Of a stretch of DNA of 63,402 bases, positions 8,066 through 17,416 are shown piece after piece. The position numbers and the translations under genes were made by a program. The DNA lies in the NCBI RefSeq assembly GCF_004801405.1, contig NZ_SSOB01000051.1, forward strand, positions 1 to 63,402. The letters are read 5' to 3'. Each line of letters opens with the position of its first letter. The first letter of the stretch is position 1. The notes under the pieces were generated by a model. The model had not been told where the DNA came from. It ran no database searches and saw nothing but the letters and a program-made list of their open reading frames with translations. Source of the stretch: Cohnella fermenti (GTDB taxonomy: Bacteria > Bacillota > Bacilli > Paenibacillales > Paenibacillaceae).

Positions 8066-9319
8066 ATGCGCAAGATCGTTTTTCTAACCAATCGCCTGCC
8101 CTTCCCCGGAACCGACGGACGCAAGAACATGCTGCTCCAGTACGTTCGCGAGATGAAGGAGATTCATCCGGACAGCGAGATCGTGAACCTCAGCTTCGTG
8201 GACGATCCGAAGTATCTGCAGCGGCAGCCGCCGGAGATCAGCCGCGTTGTGCCCCTCGAGCTGCCGGGACTTGCGGAGAAGCTGTACAACGTGCTCGTTC
8301 ATTCGCTGATCCGCAGAAAATGGCCAATCCAGGTGTCCGCCTACTACAGCCGGAAGACGCACTCTCGGATTCGGGAGCTGCTGCGGGAGGAGAAGCCGGA
8401 CTTCGTCTTCTACGACATGGTCCGGGTGGCGGAATACTTGACGGAAGGCGCGGGGCGCACGGCGCTCAGCTACGACGACCTGCTGTCGCTCCGGTATCGC
8501 CGCCAGCTCGATTGGTTCCGCTACATTCCGTCCGTTCTCGGAGGCTTCGCCGACAAGCTGCCGGGCAGCCTGAAGCGCTTCGCGGATCTGAAGTTCGTGC
8601 AGCGCCGGCTTATCTCCTTCGAGAGCAAACTCCTCGCCGATTACGAGGTATCGGCGGCTCCCCGCTTCGATCATCTGATCTTCACCTCCCCTGCGGAAGC
8701 GCAAACGTTCCGCCAAGAGACCCGCCACGAATCGTGCCACGGCATTCCGATGAAGGTCGAACCGGTCCCTCCGGCGAACGGCTCCCGGCAATACGACCGC
8801 GACAAGCTTGTGTTCGTCGGCAAGATGGACATTCCCCACAACGGCTCCGCCGCCGTGTACTTCTGCGAGCGGATCTGGCCGAGCATCAAGCGGCAGAGAC
8901 CGACCGCTTCCTTCTACATCGTCGGCAAAAATCCGACATCGGAGGTTCGCCGGCTGCAGGAGCAGTATCCCGGCGTCGTCGTGACCGGAGAGGTGGACGA
9001 CGTCAAGAAGGTTGTCGGCGATTCGGCGGTTATGGTCGCGCCGCTGCTGTTCGGGACCGGCATCAAGACCAAGATTCTGGAGGCGATGGCCTGGGGTGTC
9101 CCGGTCGTGACGAACCGGATCGGCAGCGAAGGGCTTGACGCGAGCCACGGGGAGGAGCTGTTCGTGTGCGAGTCGGAGGAGGAGATGGTGAAGGACGTGC
9201 TGCTCCTCATGGGCGATCCGGAGGTCAATGACAGCATGTCGGGCAATTCGATCCGCTACGTGTCGGACCGCTTCAGCGGCTCGGCCGCGCGGAGCAATAT
9301 GGAGCTGATCTTATCGTAA
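8066..9319 (+). CDS. Glycosyltransferase, GT4-like
   Basis: 417 residues. The N-terminal part begins KIVFLTNRLPFPGTDGRKN, as in GT-B-fold transferases that bind the acceptor here. The donor-binding half contains LVFVGKMDIPHN and the GT4 signature FGTGIKTKILEAMAWGVPVV. It probably adds a sugar to the lipid-linked EPS repeat unit on the cytoplasmic face. It lies 27 bases after the priming transferase. Donor and linkage cannot be read from sequence. Confidence 0.88.
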   Translation: MRKIVFLTNRLPFPGTDGRKNMLLQYVREMKEIHPDSEIVNLSFVDDPKYLQRQPPEISRVVPLELPGLAEKLYNVLVHSLIRRKWPIQVSAYYSRKTHSRIRELLREEKPDFVFYDMVRVAEYLTEGAGRTALSYDDLLSLRYRRQLDWFRYIPSVLGGFADKLPGSLKRFADLKFVQRRLISFESKLLADYEVSAAPRFDHLIFTSPAEAQTFRQETRHESCHGIPMKVEPVPPANGSRQYDRDKLVFVGKMDIPHNGSAAVYFCERIWPSIKRQRPTASFYIVGKNPTSEVRRLQEQYPGVVVTGEVDDVKKVVGDSAVMVAPLLFGTGIKTKILEAMAWGVPVVTNRIGSEGLDASHGEELFVCESEEEMVKDVLLLMGDPEVNDSMSGNSIRYVSDRFSGSAARSNMELILS

Positions 9320-9330
9320 GGGCGGGAAGA

Positions 9331-10731
9331 GTGCAGACGGGGAAAGGAGCCGGGCTTGCGGGAGAGGAGCGGACGGCGGGCGGGAAGAGGAGCTTGAGGA
9401 GCGATCCGATCCGGACGATGATCGTCGCTCTGTTCCTGTTCTCGCTGGCGGTTATTACGTATGACAGCCTGCCGTACATTCCGTTCTCGGTTTATCGCCC
9501 GCTGGCGATGTTCCCGATGTTCGCCGCGTCGGCGCTGCTGCTGTTCACCGACTTCCGGTTCCGGAAGGGAGACGTGCTGCTGACGCTGTTCGCCGCCTAC
9601 AGCATCGGGCATTCGCTGCTGGTCTCGGTCTGGGAAGGCGGTACGGGAGGCAGTCTGAAGCATTCGCTGACGCTGCTGTTCGGGTTGTCCATGTACCGGG
9701 TATCCGTCTACATCGCGCAGGAAGCGAAGGACGATCCGGCGCTGCGCAAGAGGATTGCCGTCAGCCTGCTCATCGGAATGGGGCCGCCGCTGCTGGCCGG
9801 TCTGCTGCAGACGGCGGACGCGTACCTCCTTCGCAGCGGCGTCTCGAGGACGATCACCGGCCTGTTCTCGGAGAAGGTCTACAAGGGGCGGATTCAGATG
9901 CTCTCGGGGGAACCGTCCTGGGCGGGCATCCATCTGCTGAGCTGCGGGCTGCTTCTGCTCTATCTGTACAAGGAAGGTTATCGAAGGCTTACGAGGATTC
10001 CGCTGATCGGCTGCGCGCTGCTGCTTGTGCTGTCGTTCTCGGCGTACGCCTACAGTGTATTATTGACGGCCCTATTGGTCTACGTGCTCATCGCGAACAA
10101 GTATCGCGGTCGGATGCTGCTCGCGCTCGGCGCGATCGCGGCGCTTATCGGCGTCGGGGTGCCGTTCCTGCTGGAGACGCTCAAGGTGAGCGGCTACTTC
10201 ACGGATCGGTTCCAGTTCGATTTCGCCCACCTGCTCAAGGCGGACAATTCGTTCTTCATCCGGGTTGTGTTCCCGGCGATCGGGTTTATCGAGTTCGGGC
10301 AGCATCCGATCTTCGGCGTCGGAGGCGGGTTCTATTACAAGGGGTTCGCGGATTTATTGCTTAAGCACTTCGAATACGGGATGAAGTTCAGCGAGGTGAG
10401 GAACCTTGTGCTGGACCATCCCGAGATGGCCACCTCGCGCAATCTGTGGGCGAAGGTGTTCGCGGAGGAGGGGCTGATCGGCGCCTCGTTGTTCCTGGGG
10501 TTCATGGCCGCCGCGCTGCGAAGCGCACGCGGCCGGCCCTACGCCCTGTTCGCATTCGCATTATGCGTATCGCTGGTCATGAACTTCGATTCCTATTCGT
10601 TCGTGAACTTCTGGCTGCTGATCGGCTGGATTCGCGGCGGGTTCTTCGAAGAGCGGCCGGCCGCGCCGCAGGCGCAAGGGGCCGGGGCATGGGAGAAGGC
10701 GCGGGAGAAGGAGTGGAGACGCATCGCATGA
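9331..10731 (+). CDS. Wzy-like polysaccharide polymerase / O-antigen ligase family membrane protein
   Basis: 466 residues, strongly hydrophobic, with about ten predicted membrane segments from residue 28 onward and a large extracytoplasmic loop rich in charged and aromatic residues at about 280-370 (containing FGVGGGFYYKGF). This layout fits the Wzy/WaaL family. Its place beside a flippase and chain-length regulator points to repeat-unit polymerisation outside the membrane. The GTG start at 9331 has a weak purine-rich site upstream. It ends in an ATGA overlap with the next gene. Confidence 0.85.
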   Translation: MQTGKGAGLAGEERTAGGKRSLRSDPIRTMIVALFLFSLAVITYDSLPYIPFSVYRPLAMFPMFAASALLLFTDFRFRKGDVLLTLFAAYSIGHSLLVSVWEGGTGGSLKHSLTLLFGLSMYRVSVYIAQEAKDDPALRKRIAVSLLIGMGPPLLAGLLQTADAYLLRSGVSRTITGLFSEKVYKGRIQMLSGEPSWAGIHLLSCGLLLLYLYKEGYRRLTRIPLIGCALLLVLSFSAYAYSVLLTALLVYVLIANKYRGRMLLALGAIAALIGVGVPFLLETLKVSGYFTDRFQFDFAHLLKADNSFFIRVVFPAIGFIEFGQHPIFGVGGGFYYKGFADLLLKHFEYGMKFSEVRNLVLDHPEMATSRNLWAKVFAEEGLIGASLFLGFMAAALRSARGRPYALFAFALCVSLVMNFDSYSFVNFWLLIGWIRGGFFEERPAAPQAQGAGAWEKAREKEWRRIA

Positions 10732-11969
10732 GAATTGTCATTATCAACAGTCTGTATACGCCGCACATCATCGGCGGAGCGGAGATCTCGACGCAGATCC
10801 TGGCGGAAGCGTTGACCGAAGCGGCCGACGTTCACGTTCTGACGCTCGGCGGACAGAAGCGCAAGGCGGGGACGGTCACGGAGCGAATCCGCGGCGTCAC
10901 CGTCCATCGTCTGCCGTATGCCGGCCTGTATTGGATCGGGGAAGGGAAGAAGCGCAGCCTCGCGGCGAGAACGCTGCGCCGGCTGAGCGACCTGTACAAC
11001 CCGGTTCAGATCGGGGCGGTGAAGGAGCGGCTCGAAACGATTCGGCCGGATGTGATCCATACCCAGAACCTGTCCGGCTTCGGCGCCGCCGTCTGGACGG
11101 CGGGAGAATCGCTCGGCATTCCGATCGCGCATACGCTGCGGGATTATTCGCTGCTGTCTCCGGTCAGCTCGCCGCTTGCGAACCGGGCGCTGGCGAAGCT
11201 CTATTCGCTGACCTCCGCGGGGTTCAGCCGCAAGGTGTCGGCGGTGGTCGGCATCTCCACGCATATTCTGAAGCGGCATACGAACGCGGGGCTGTTCCCC
11301 GCGGCGGAGAGCCGGGTCATCCCGAATGCGGTGGACGGGGACATTGTTGCCGCGGAGAGAATCGGTGCGCACCGGCCGCTGCGAATCGGCTGCTTCGGCC
11401 GGGTCGAGCCGGAGAAGGGCGTGCGCGAGTTCGTCGAAGCGGCGCTTCCGCTGCCGCCGGACGCGGTGGAGCAAGTTGTCGTCTGCGGAGAAGGCAGCCT
11501 GCTTGAGGAGCTGCGGACGCTTTGCCGGGACGACCCGCGGTTCGTCTTCCCCGGCAAGGTCAAGCCGGAGGAAGCGCGCGCGCTGATGGCCGATATGGAC
11601 GCGAACTTCGTGCCTTCGATCTGGGAGGAGCCGTTCGGCCGGGTCATTATCGAGTCGTACCAGGTCGGCACGCCGGTGTACGCTTCCGCGGTGGGGGGCA
11701 TCCCCGACGCCGTCTGGAGCCCGGACGAGTTCTTGTTCCGGCCGGGAAGCGCCGTCGCCATTCGCGCGAAGATCATGGAGTTCTGCGACAAGACGGCCGA
11801 GGAGAGGCGCCTTCTGCAGGAGCAATGCATCCGGCATTGCCGGAAGTTCACACAGGCTTCCCTGCTCGAGAGTCATCTGGAGCTGTATGGCGGGCTGCTC
11901 GCGGGGCGCCGGGAATGGCCGGCGAATGTCGTTATAACCGGCGGGCACCGCGTTCGGGCAGGTGAATGA
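10728..11969 (+). CDS. Glycosyltransferase, GT4 family
   Basis: 413 residues with a classic GT4 layout. The N-terminal acceptor half starts MRIVIINSLYTPHIIGGAE, and the donor half has IGCFGRVEPEKGVREFVEA and the catalytic/nucleotide region WEEPFGRVIIESYQVGTPV. The ATG at 10728 forms a 4-base ATGA overlap with the polymerase stop codon, indicating translational coupling. It is predicted to elongate the EPS repeat unit. Confidence 0.92.
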   Translation: MRIVIINSLYTPHIIGGAEISTQILAEALTEAADVHVLTLGGQKRKAGTVTERIRGVTVHRLPYAGLYWIGEGKKRSLAARTLRRLSDLYNPVQIGAVKERLETIRPDVIHTQNLSGFGAAVWTAGESLGIPIAHTLRDYSLLSPVSSPLANRALAKLYSLTSAGFSRKVSAVVGISTHILKRHTNAGLFPAAESRVIPNAVDGDIVAAERIGAHRPLRIGCFGRVEPEKGVREFVEAALPLPPDAVEQVVVCGEGSLLEELRTLCRDDPRFVFPGKVKPEEARALMADMDANFVPSIWEEPFGRVIIESYQVGTPVYASAVGGIPDAVWSPDEFLFRPGSAVAIRAKIMEFCDKTAEERRLLQEQCIRHCRKFTQASLLESHLELYGGLLAGRREWPANVVITGGHRVRAGE

Positions 11970-11970
11970 G

Positions 11971-13044
11971 ATGGGCAGCGAATCTATCGTGTACATGAGC
12001 CCGAAGCGGAGTCCGCACAACAAGTATTCGGAGCTGCTGTCCGAATCGCTGGAGCGGCTCGGGCAGCGGGTGGAGCATTACGACCGGGGAGCGATGCGGA
12101 AGCCCCGCAGAGGCGACATCGTTCACTTCCATTGGCCAAGCAACTCGTATACGGCTTCGAGCTTCCCGCTGACGGCGGTGAAGTCGGGCTTCTTCCTGCT
12201 ATTGCTGCTCGCATACAAGCTGAGGGGCGTGCGGCTCTATTGGACGATCCACAACGTCTGGCCGCATGCCGGCAAGACGCGCTGGGACGTGTTCATGCGC
12301 AAGCGGCTGCTCGGCCTGTGCGACGCGGCGTTCGCGCTCAGCGAATCGGTCCGGCGGGAAGCCGCCGCCGCGTTCGGCGCGAATCCGGACAAGATCGCGG
12401 TCACGCCGCACGGCCATTATGCCGGGGCCTATCCCGCCGCCGGGGCGGACATTAGGGAGCGCTTCGGCATTCCGAAGGACCGCTTCCTGTTCCTGTTCGT
12501 CGGGCGGATCAACCCCTACAAAGGGGTGGAGAAGCTGACGGAAGCGTATCGCGCGATCGACTCCGGCCGCTGCGCGCTTCTGATTGCGGGACAGCCGGAC
12601 GAAGGGTACGGGCTTGGCTTCCTGAATGCCGGGGATATCAAGCTGTACCCCGACTTCGTGGCCGACGAGGAGCTGGCCGACTACTTGCGTGCGGCCGATG
12701 CGGTCGTGCTGCCGTACCGGCAGATCTCGACGTCCGGCAGCGCGATTCTGGCGCTGTCGTACATGAAGCCGGTCATCGCGCCGCGGCTCGGAGCGCTCGG
12801 CGAATACGTCGCGGACGGCTGCGGCGTCCTGTACGACCCGGACGACCCGGACGGCCTCCGGCAGGCGCTGCTCGGCGCCATGGAGCTGGACCCGGCGCGG
12901 ACGGAGGCGGCGATCGGGCGCAAGCTCATGGAATTGGATTGGGACCGCATCGCGGGCCGAATGATCCGTGTTTACGCCCGCCGGACGCTGCAAGAGGCGA
13001 ACGGGGGCAATGAGGCGAACGAGACGAACGAGGTGAACGCATGA
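11971..13044 (+). CDS. Glycosyltransferase, GT4-like (GT-B fold)
   Basis: 357 residues. The N-terminal half has DIVHFHWPSNSY and TIHNVWPHAGK, typical of a GT4 subgroup found in EPS loci. The donor half has FLFVGRINPYKGVEKL and VLPYRQISTSGSAILAL. The ATG at 11971 is chosen because AGGTGA lies 5 bases upstream; a GTG at 11962 is also in frame. The C-terminus ends in an N/E-rich run (EANGGNEANETNEVNA) encoded by a short imperfect repeat. It overlaps the next gene by 4 bases. Confidence 0.88.
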   Translation: MGSESIVYMSPKRSPHNKYSELLSESLERLGQRVEHYDRGAMRKPRRGDIVHFHWPSNSYTASSFPLTAVKSGFFLLLLLAYKLRGVRLYWTIHNVWPHAGKTRWDVFMRKRLLGLCDAAFALSESVRREAAAAFGANPDKIAVTPHGHYAGAYPAAGADIRERFGIPKDRFLFLFVGRINPYKGVEKLTEAYRAIDSGRCALLIAGQPDEGYGLGFLNAGDIKLYPDFVADEELADYLRAADAVVLPYRQISTSGSAILALSYMKPVIAPRLGALGEYVADGCGVLYDPDDPDGLRQALLGAMELDPARTEAAIGRKLMELDWDRIAGRMIRVYARRTLQEANGGNEANETNEVNA

Positions 13045-13931
13045 GAGCGACGGTGGCGATATGCACGCACAACCGCGCGGACGATCTGCGGGAAGCGCTG
13101 TTCAGCCTTCTCGGGCAGAGGACGGCCGAGCCCTTCGAGGTGATCGTCGTCGACAACGGCTCGACCGACCGAACCGCGCAGACGGTGTTGGAGTTCCAGC
13201 GCCTGGCGGGTATCCCGGTCCGCTACGTGTACGAAGAGCGGCTTGGCCTGTCGGTCGCCCGGAACCGCGCGATCCGCGAAGCGAAGGGGGAATTTATTCT
13301 GTTCCTGGACGATGACGCGATCGCGTCGGACGGCTGGGTTGCGGGAATCGTCGCCGTATTCGGGCGGGACCCGCGGATCGGCTGCGTCGGCGGCAAGATC
13401 GAGCCCGCCTGGGAAGGAGAGGCGCCTGCGTGGCTTCCCCCGGAGAACCGATCGCTCTACACCATTCTCGACTACTCCGACGAGGTCGCGGAGATGCAAG
13501 GCGCGATTCCGTTCGGGGCCAACGTTGCTTTTCGCAGAGTGGTGTTCGAGACGATGGCTCCGTTCCGCGAGGATCTCGGCCGGGTCGGGAGCAACCTGCT
13601 CTCGAGCGAGGAGTCGGAGCTGATCGACCGGATTCGCTCCGAGCATTCCGTCTACTACACGCCGCACGCCTCGGTGCTGCACAAGATCCCCCGCAGCCGA
13701 ATGAACCGGAAGTGGCTGCTGCGCCGCATCTACTGGCAGGGAGTGAGCCGGGCGGTCAGCTCGGGGCCATCGCGCCGGACGCGGCTGCTCGCGGAATCGC
13801 TGCTGAAGGTGCCGACGTTCGCGCTGCTGTCGATCCCGGTGCTGTACGACAAGCGCCGCGTGTTCCGCAACGTCAGCCGGATCGCCTACAACAACGGGCT
13901 GCTGCGCGGCGTGCTGCGGACGTACCAGTGA
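13041..13931 (+). CDS. Glycosyltransferase, GT2 family
   Basis: 296 residues with a GT-A fold. The N-terminus ATVAICTHNRADDLREAL and VIVVDNGSTDRT form the nucleotide-binding core, and FILFLDDDAIAS supplies the DxD metal-binding motif. The ATG at 13041 overlaps the preceding stop codon (ATGA). It is predicted to transfer a sugar to the lipid-linked repeat unit. The C-terminal hydrophobic stretch near residue 255 may associate with the membrane. Confidence 0.92.
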   Translation: MRATVAICTHNRADDLREALFSLLGQRTAEPFEVIVVDNGSTDRTAQTVLEFQRLAGIPVRYVYEERLGLSVARNRAIREAKGEFILFLDDDAIASDGWVAGIVAVFGRDPRIGCVGGKIEPAWEGEAPAWLPPENRSLYTILDYSDEVAEMQGAIPFGANVAFRRVVFETMAPFREDLGRVGSNLLSSEESELIDRIRSEHSVYYTPHASVLHKIPRSRMNRKWLLRRIYWQGVSRAVSSGPSRRTRLLAESLLKVPTFALLSIPVLYDKRRVFRNVSRIAYNNGLLRGVLRTYQ

Positions 13932-13974
13932 GGGAAGTCTCGCTCGGAGAGGAATCGATGGAGAGGAACCGATT

Positions 13975-15342
13975 ATGATCAGAACGTTGATGAAGCCGAT
14001 CGAGAGTTTGAGCGGAAGCGGAAGCGGGAGCACCAAGGCGCGGGGCGGAGCGCTCGGTGCGATTCTCGGCACGAGCGCCGTCGGCGTCGCCGTCATGCTC
14101 GTCGGCATGGCAAGCTCGGTGGTGACGGCCCGGTGGTTCGGGGTCGAGGGGAAGGGCGAGTTCTCCGCGATTGTTTTCTGGCCGACGCTGCTTGCCGGCC
14201 TGCTCAGCTTCGGGCTGCCGACGTCGCTTATCTACAACAGGCGCTCCCGGCCGGAGCAGAGCGCGGACGTTGTCCGGGCAGGCTTCCTGTTCCAATTGCC
14301 GGTCTGCGTGCTGGCCGGGCTTGCCGCCTGGTTCGGGCTGCCGGCGTGGATGGGCAACTATTCGGAGCCGATCGTTCGCATCGCCCAATGGTACACGGTG
14401 CTGATGCTGCCGCTGCTGCTGGCCATGGGCTTGCTGTCGGCGCTCGCGCAGAGCGAGGAGAACTTCCGGCTGTACAACGGTCTGAGGCTGTACGTGCCGC
14501 TCAGCAACCTGGCCGGGCTGCTGGCGCTGTGGGCGGGAGGCTGGCTCAATCAGGCCTCCGCCTCGCTTGTCTACCTGGGAACGAGCTTGGCCGTGCTCGT
14601 CTGGTCGCTGTACCGGCTGAAGGGGCAACTTGCCGTAGGCTGGTTCGGCCGATTCGCGGACAAGGGAGCGGTCAAGTCGCTGTTCGGCTACGGCAGCCGC
14701 GTCTACGGGGTCGAGCTGCTCGGGACGCTGTACGGGCAATGCGACAAGCTGATCATTCTGGCGTTGCTCTCGCCGCGGGCGTTCGGCCTGTACACGGTCG
14801 TCTATACGCTGTCCCGCGTGTTCAACGTCGTGCAGACGGCGGTGTCGAGCGTCGCGTTCCCGAAGGTGACGGGCCAGGACCCGGATCGGGTCGTCGCGAC
14901 GGTGTCGCGCGCGTTCCGGCTCAGCTTCGTGCTGATGCTGCTCGCGCTTGTTCCCGGCCTCATCGTCGGCCGCTGGCTGCTCGGCTTGCTGTACGGCCCG
15001 CCGTTCCTCGAGTCGGCGACGGCGTTCGGGCTGCTGTCGCTGGAGTGCATCATCGGCGGCGGCTCGTGGATATTGGCGACTTCGTTCAACGCGCTTGGGC
15101 GCCCGGGCCTCGTCGCGATCCGGCAAGCGATTGCGCTTGCGGCGACGATCGGGCTGCTGTTCGCGCTTGCGCCGGAGTACGGCCTGAACGGCGTCGCCGC
15201 GGCGATGCTGATCGGCGCCTGCTGCCGGCTCGCGATCACGATCGCGGCGATGAAGCTGGCGCTCAAGGCGCCGCTGAAGAGCGTGTTGTTCGACGCAAGC
15301 GATTGGCGCTTCCTCCGGGAACGCCTGTTGCGGCAAGCCTGA
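13975..15342 (+). CDS. Wzx-like polysaccharide flippase (MOP superfamily)
   Basis: 455 residues with about 12 predicted membrane segments and the N-terminal pattern of oligosaccharide flippases (GTSAVGVAVMLVGMASSVV, then RWFGVEGKGEFSA). It is predicted to move the completed undecaprenyl-linked repeat unit across the membrane for the Wzy-like polymerase. The ATG at 13975 is preceded by GGAGAGGAA. It sits 43 bases after the GT2 gene. Confidence 0.9.
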   Translation: MIRTLMKPIESLSGSGSGSTKARGGALGAILGTSAVGVAVMLVGMASSVVTARWFGVEGKGEFSAIVFWPTLLAGLLSFGLPTSLIYNRRSRPEQSADVVRAGFLFQLPVCVLAGLAAWFGLPAWMGNYSEPIVRIAQWYTVLMLPLLLAMGLLSALAQSEENFRLYNGLRLYVPLSNLAGLLALWAGGWLNQASASLVYLGTSLAVLVWSLYRLKGQLAVGWFGRFADKGAVKSLFGYGSRVYGVELLGTLYGQCDKLIILALLSPRAFGLYTVVYTLSRVFNVVQTAVSSVAFPKVTGQDPDRVVATVSRAFRLSFVLMLLALVPGLIVGRWLLGLLYGPPFLESATAFGLLSLECIIGGGSWILATSFNALGRPGLVAIRQAIALAATIGLLFALAPEYGLNGVAAAMLIGACCRLAITIAAMKLALKAPLKSVLFDASDWRFLRERLLRQA

Positions 15343-15376
15343 CGGCTATCTGGACGGGAAGGGCGGCACGGCTGGG

Positions 15377-15928
15377 ATGCATTTTCGACAAAGAAGGGTA
15401 AGAGATTACGGGAAGCACGCGGTCCGGGTGTTGCTCGGCCTCCGGCTTCGCCGCCAAATCGACCGCTGCGGGAAGCTGCTGCGAGCGGCAGGAGGTGTGA
15501 CTATCTCGAAGGCGAGGCGGGCTACGCTTCGGATCGGGAATTATGTGATCCTGTACCGGGACGCCGGGTTATACCTGGATTCGGACCAAGCCGTCCTTGA
15601 GATCGGCGATTACACATTCCTGAATCGGAGAAGCGAGATCATGTGCAAGCAGCATGTCCGCATCGGCAGCCACTGCGCCATCTCGTGGGACGTCACCATC
15701 ACGGACACCGATTACCATACGCTCGATGGAACCGAGACGACGAAGCCCGTCATCATCGGCGATCATGTGTGGATCGGCTGCCGGGCGACGATTCTGAAGG
15801 GCGTCACCATCGGCGCGGGCGCCGTTGTGGCGGCCGGAGCGGTCGTATCGAAGGACGTGCCGGCCCGCACTCTCGTTGCGGGAGTGCCGGCGAGGCCGAT
15901 AAGGAGGGACGTCAGTTGGACGTTATAA
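15377..15928 (+). CDS. Hexapeptide-repeat acyltransferase (LbH family)
   Basis: 183 residues with a left-handed beta-helix of hexapeptide repeats (CAISWDVTITDTDYH, VIIGDHVWIGCRATILKGVTIGAGAVV) and the C-terminal GVPARPIR signature. His and Asp in the TDTDYH segment match the catalytic region of maltose/galactoside O-acetyltransferase relatives. It probably O-acetylates the EPS. It overlaps the pyruvyltransferase gene by 13 bases if that gene uses its TTG start. Confidence 0.9.
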   Translation: MHFRQRRVRDYGKHAVRVLLGLRLRRQIDRCGKLLRAAGGVTISKARRATLRIGNYVILYRDAGLYLDSDQAVLEIGDYTFLNRRSEIMCKQHVRIGSHCAISWDVTITDTDYHTLDGTETTKPVIIGDHVWIGCRATILKGVTIGAGAVVAAGAVVSKDVPARTLVAGVPARPIRRDVSWTL

Positions 15929-17067
15929 CGGAGGATGCCGCGGACAAGGAGGGCAATGCGGATAACAGGTATAACGCGGCTAAGGAGGGCAATGCGGATA
16001 GCGAGTATGACGCGGCTAAGGAGGGCAATGCGGATAACGAGTATGACGAGGGCGGAGCATTCGCCCGGAGAGGGGACGGTCGGATGGAGATCGTGCGGGG
16101 CTCCCACCCGATGGAGGAGCTGAAGAGCAAGCTGACAACGATCCTGAAGGCGATTCCGCCCGGGTCGGACATCTATTACCTCGATTACCCGGTGCACGGC
16201 AACGGCGGGGATCTGCTGATCATGAAGGGCACGGAGGCGTTCTTCCGGGAGTACCGCATTCGCGTTCGCGCCCGGTACAGCGTGCTCGACTTCCCCGACG
16301 CGCTGCCGATTCCGCGGGATTGCATCATTGTCCTGCACGGCGGCGGCAACTTCGGGGATCTGTACCCGGTCCACCAGAAGCTTCGCGAGAGGGTGGCGGC
16401 AGACTATCCCGGCCATCGCGTCGTGATGCTTCCCCAGACGATCTACTACAAGGACGTCAAGGAGTTCGAGAAGACGGCGGACGTGCTGAACGGCCACCCC
16501 GATCTGCACCTGTTCGTGCGCGACACGGTGTCGCTGGATATGGCCGAGGACAAGTTCGGCGGAGTCAACGTGTATCTGTGCCCGGACATGGCGCATCAAT
16601 TGTGGCCGATTCGGAGCCGCATCGCTCCCGGCAAGGAGGTGCTCCGCTTCCTGCGCACCGACATCGAGAAGACGGCCGGGCAGCAGCGGCTGGAGGACGA
16701 GGCGGGCGGCGATTGCCTGGATTGGCCGTCGCTGTACAGCCGGGCGGAGCGGAAGTCGATCCGCCTGTTCTCGGACATGCTGCGCATGGGCAAGGGCAAG
16801 CTGCCCGTCGGCCCGGTATGGAGCAAGTACACGGATCGGCTGGTGAGAAAAGCGGTCGAGAGGTTCGGGGATTACCGGAGCGTGCAGACGTCGAGACTTC
16901 ACGGGCATATTCTGTCCTGCTTGATGGACAAGCCGAACGTGCTGATCGATAACGCCTACGGCAAGAACGCCAGCTACTATCGCACATGGACGCGGGGGAT
17001 CGCGACCGCGAAGCTGATGGCCGAGCCGGCGAGTTCGCCGGCCGTCGTGGTGAACCAGACCCTGTGA
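15916..17067 (+). CDS. Polysaccharide pyruvyltransferase family protein
   Basis: 383 residues from TTG 15916, which has AGGAGGG 9 bases upstream; an alternative is ATG 16084, giving about 327 residues, nearer the usual family length. The core contains YYLDYPVHGNGGDLLIMKG, IIVLHGGGNFGDLYP and RLHGHILSCLMDKPNVLID, which identify the pyruvyltransferase fold (EpsO/CsaB relatives). It would transfer pyruvate from phosphoenolpyruvate to an EPS sugar, adding negative charge. The first about 50 residues are a low-complexity segment made by three copies of a 36-bp DNA repeat (AAKEGNADNEYD-like), absent from typical relatives. Confidence 0.88.
   Translation: MDVITEDAADKEGNADNRYNAAKEGNADSEYDAAKEGNADNEYDEGGAFARRGDGRMEIVRGSHPMEELKSKLTTILKAIPPGSDIYYLDYPVHGNGGDLLIMKGTEAFFREYRIRVRARYSVLDFPDALPIPRDCIIVLHGGGNFGDLYPVHQKLRERVAADYPGHRVVMLPQTIYYKDVKEFEKTADVLNGHPDLHLFVRDTVSLDMAEDKFGGVNVYLCPDMAHQLWPIRSRIAPGKEVLRFLRTDIEKTAGQQRLEDEAGGDCLDWPSLYSRAERKSIRLFSDMLRMGKGKLPVGPVWSKYTDRLVRKAVERFGDYRSVQTSRLHGHILSCLMDKPNVLIDNAYGKNASYYRTWTRGIATAKLMAEPASSPAVVVNQTL
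15935..16050 (+). repeat. 36-bp in-frame tandem repeat
   Basis: Three imperfect copies of a 36-bp unit built on GCTAAGGAGGGCAATGCGGA encode repeated AAKEGNADNEYD-like 12-mers near the start of the pyruvyltransferase gene. Each copy also contains an AAGGAGG-like ribosome site, so internal initiation at 16084 could occur. Confidence 0.8.
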
Positions 17068-17119
17068 GCCGGACTCGATGAACCGGCGCGTTAGGGCGGC
17101 GTGATGAGTCAGGTGCGGC

Positions 17120-17300
17120 ACGAATGTCGGAAAAACCGACATACGGAGCGTTGAAGCAGCCGGGGAGCGGCACGAATGTCGAAAAAACCGACATATGGAG
17201 CGTTGGAGCAGCCGGGGAGCGGCGCGAATGTCGGAAAAACCGACATACGGAGCGTCGAAGCAGCCTGGGAGCGGCGCAAATGTCGGAAAAACCGACATAC
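17120..17300 (+). repeat. 52-bp-phased A-loop hairpin array (CGG-arm type)
   Basis: Four copies of ATGTCGGAAAAACCGACAT begin at 17124, 17176, 17228 and 17280, exactly 52 bases apart. The second copy has one substitution (GTCGA). Arms are 7 bp with an AAAAA loop. This occupies most of the 349-base gap between the pyruvyltransferase and manC genes. The arm sequence differs from the TGTGA type elsewhere, but period, loop and ATG/CAT ends are the same. Confidence 0.9.
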
Positions 17301-17416
17301 GGAGCGTCGAAGCAGCCTGGAGCGGACATTTGGGTGGTCGGGCCGAGGTTGAATGTCATTGGCGATAAAACAGTTGCATAGTCAAGCGGAATGAACTAAC
17401 AGAGCGGAGGGATGGC

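Noticed and set aside
10446..10727. N-terminal extension of the GT4 gene at 10728
   Set aside because: The frame is open but out of phase with the polymerase gene it overlaps. The GT4 start motif MRIVIINSL begins at 10728 with an ATGA overlap.
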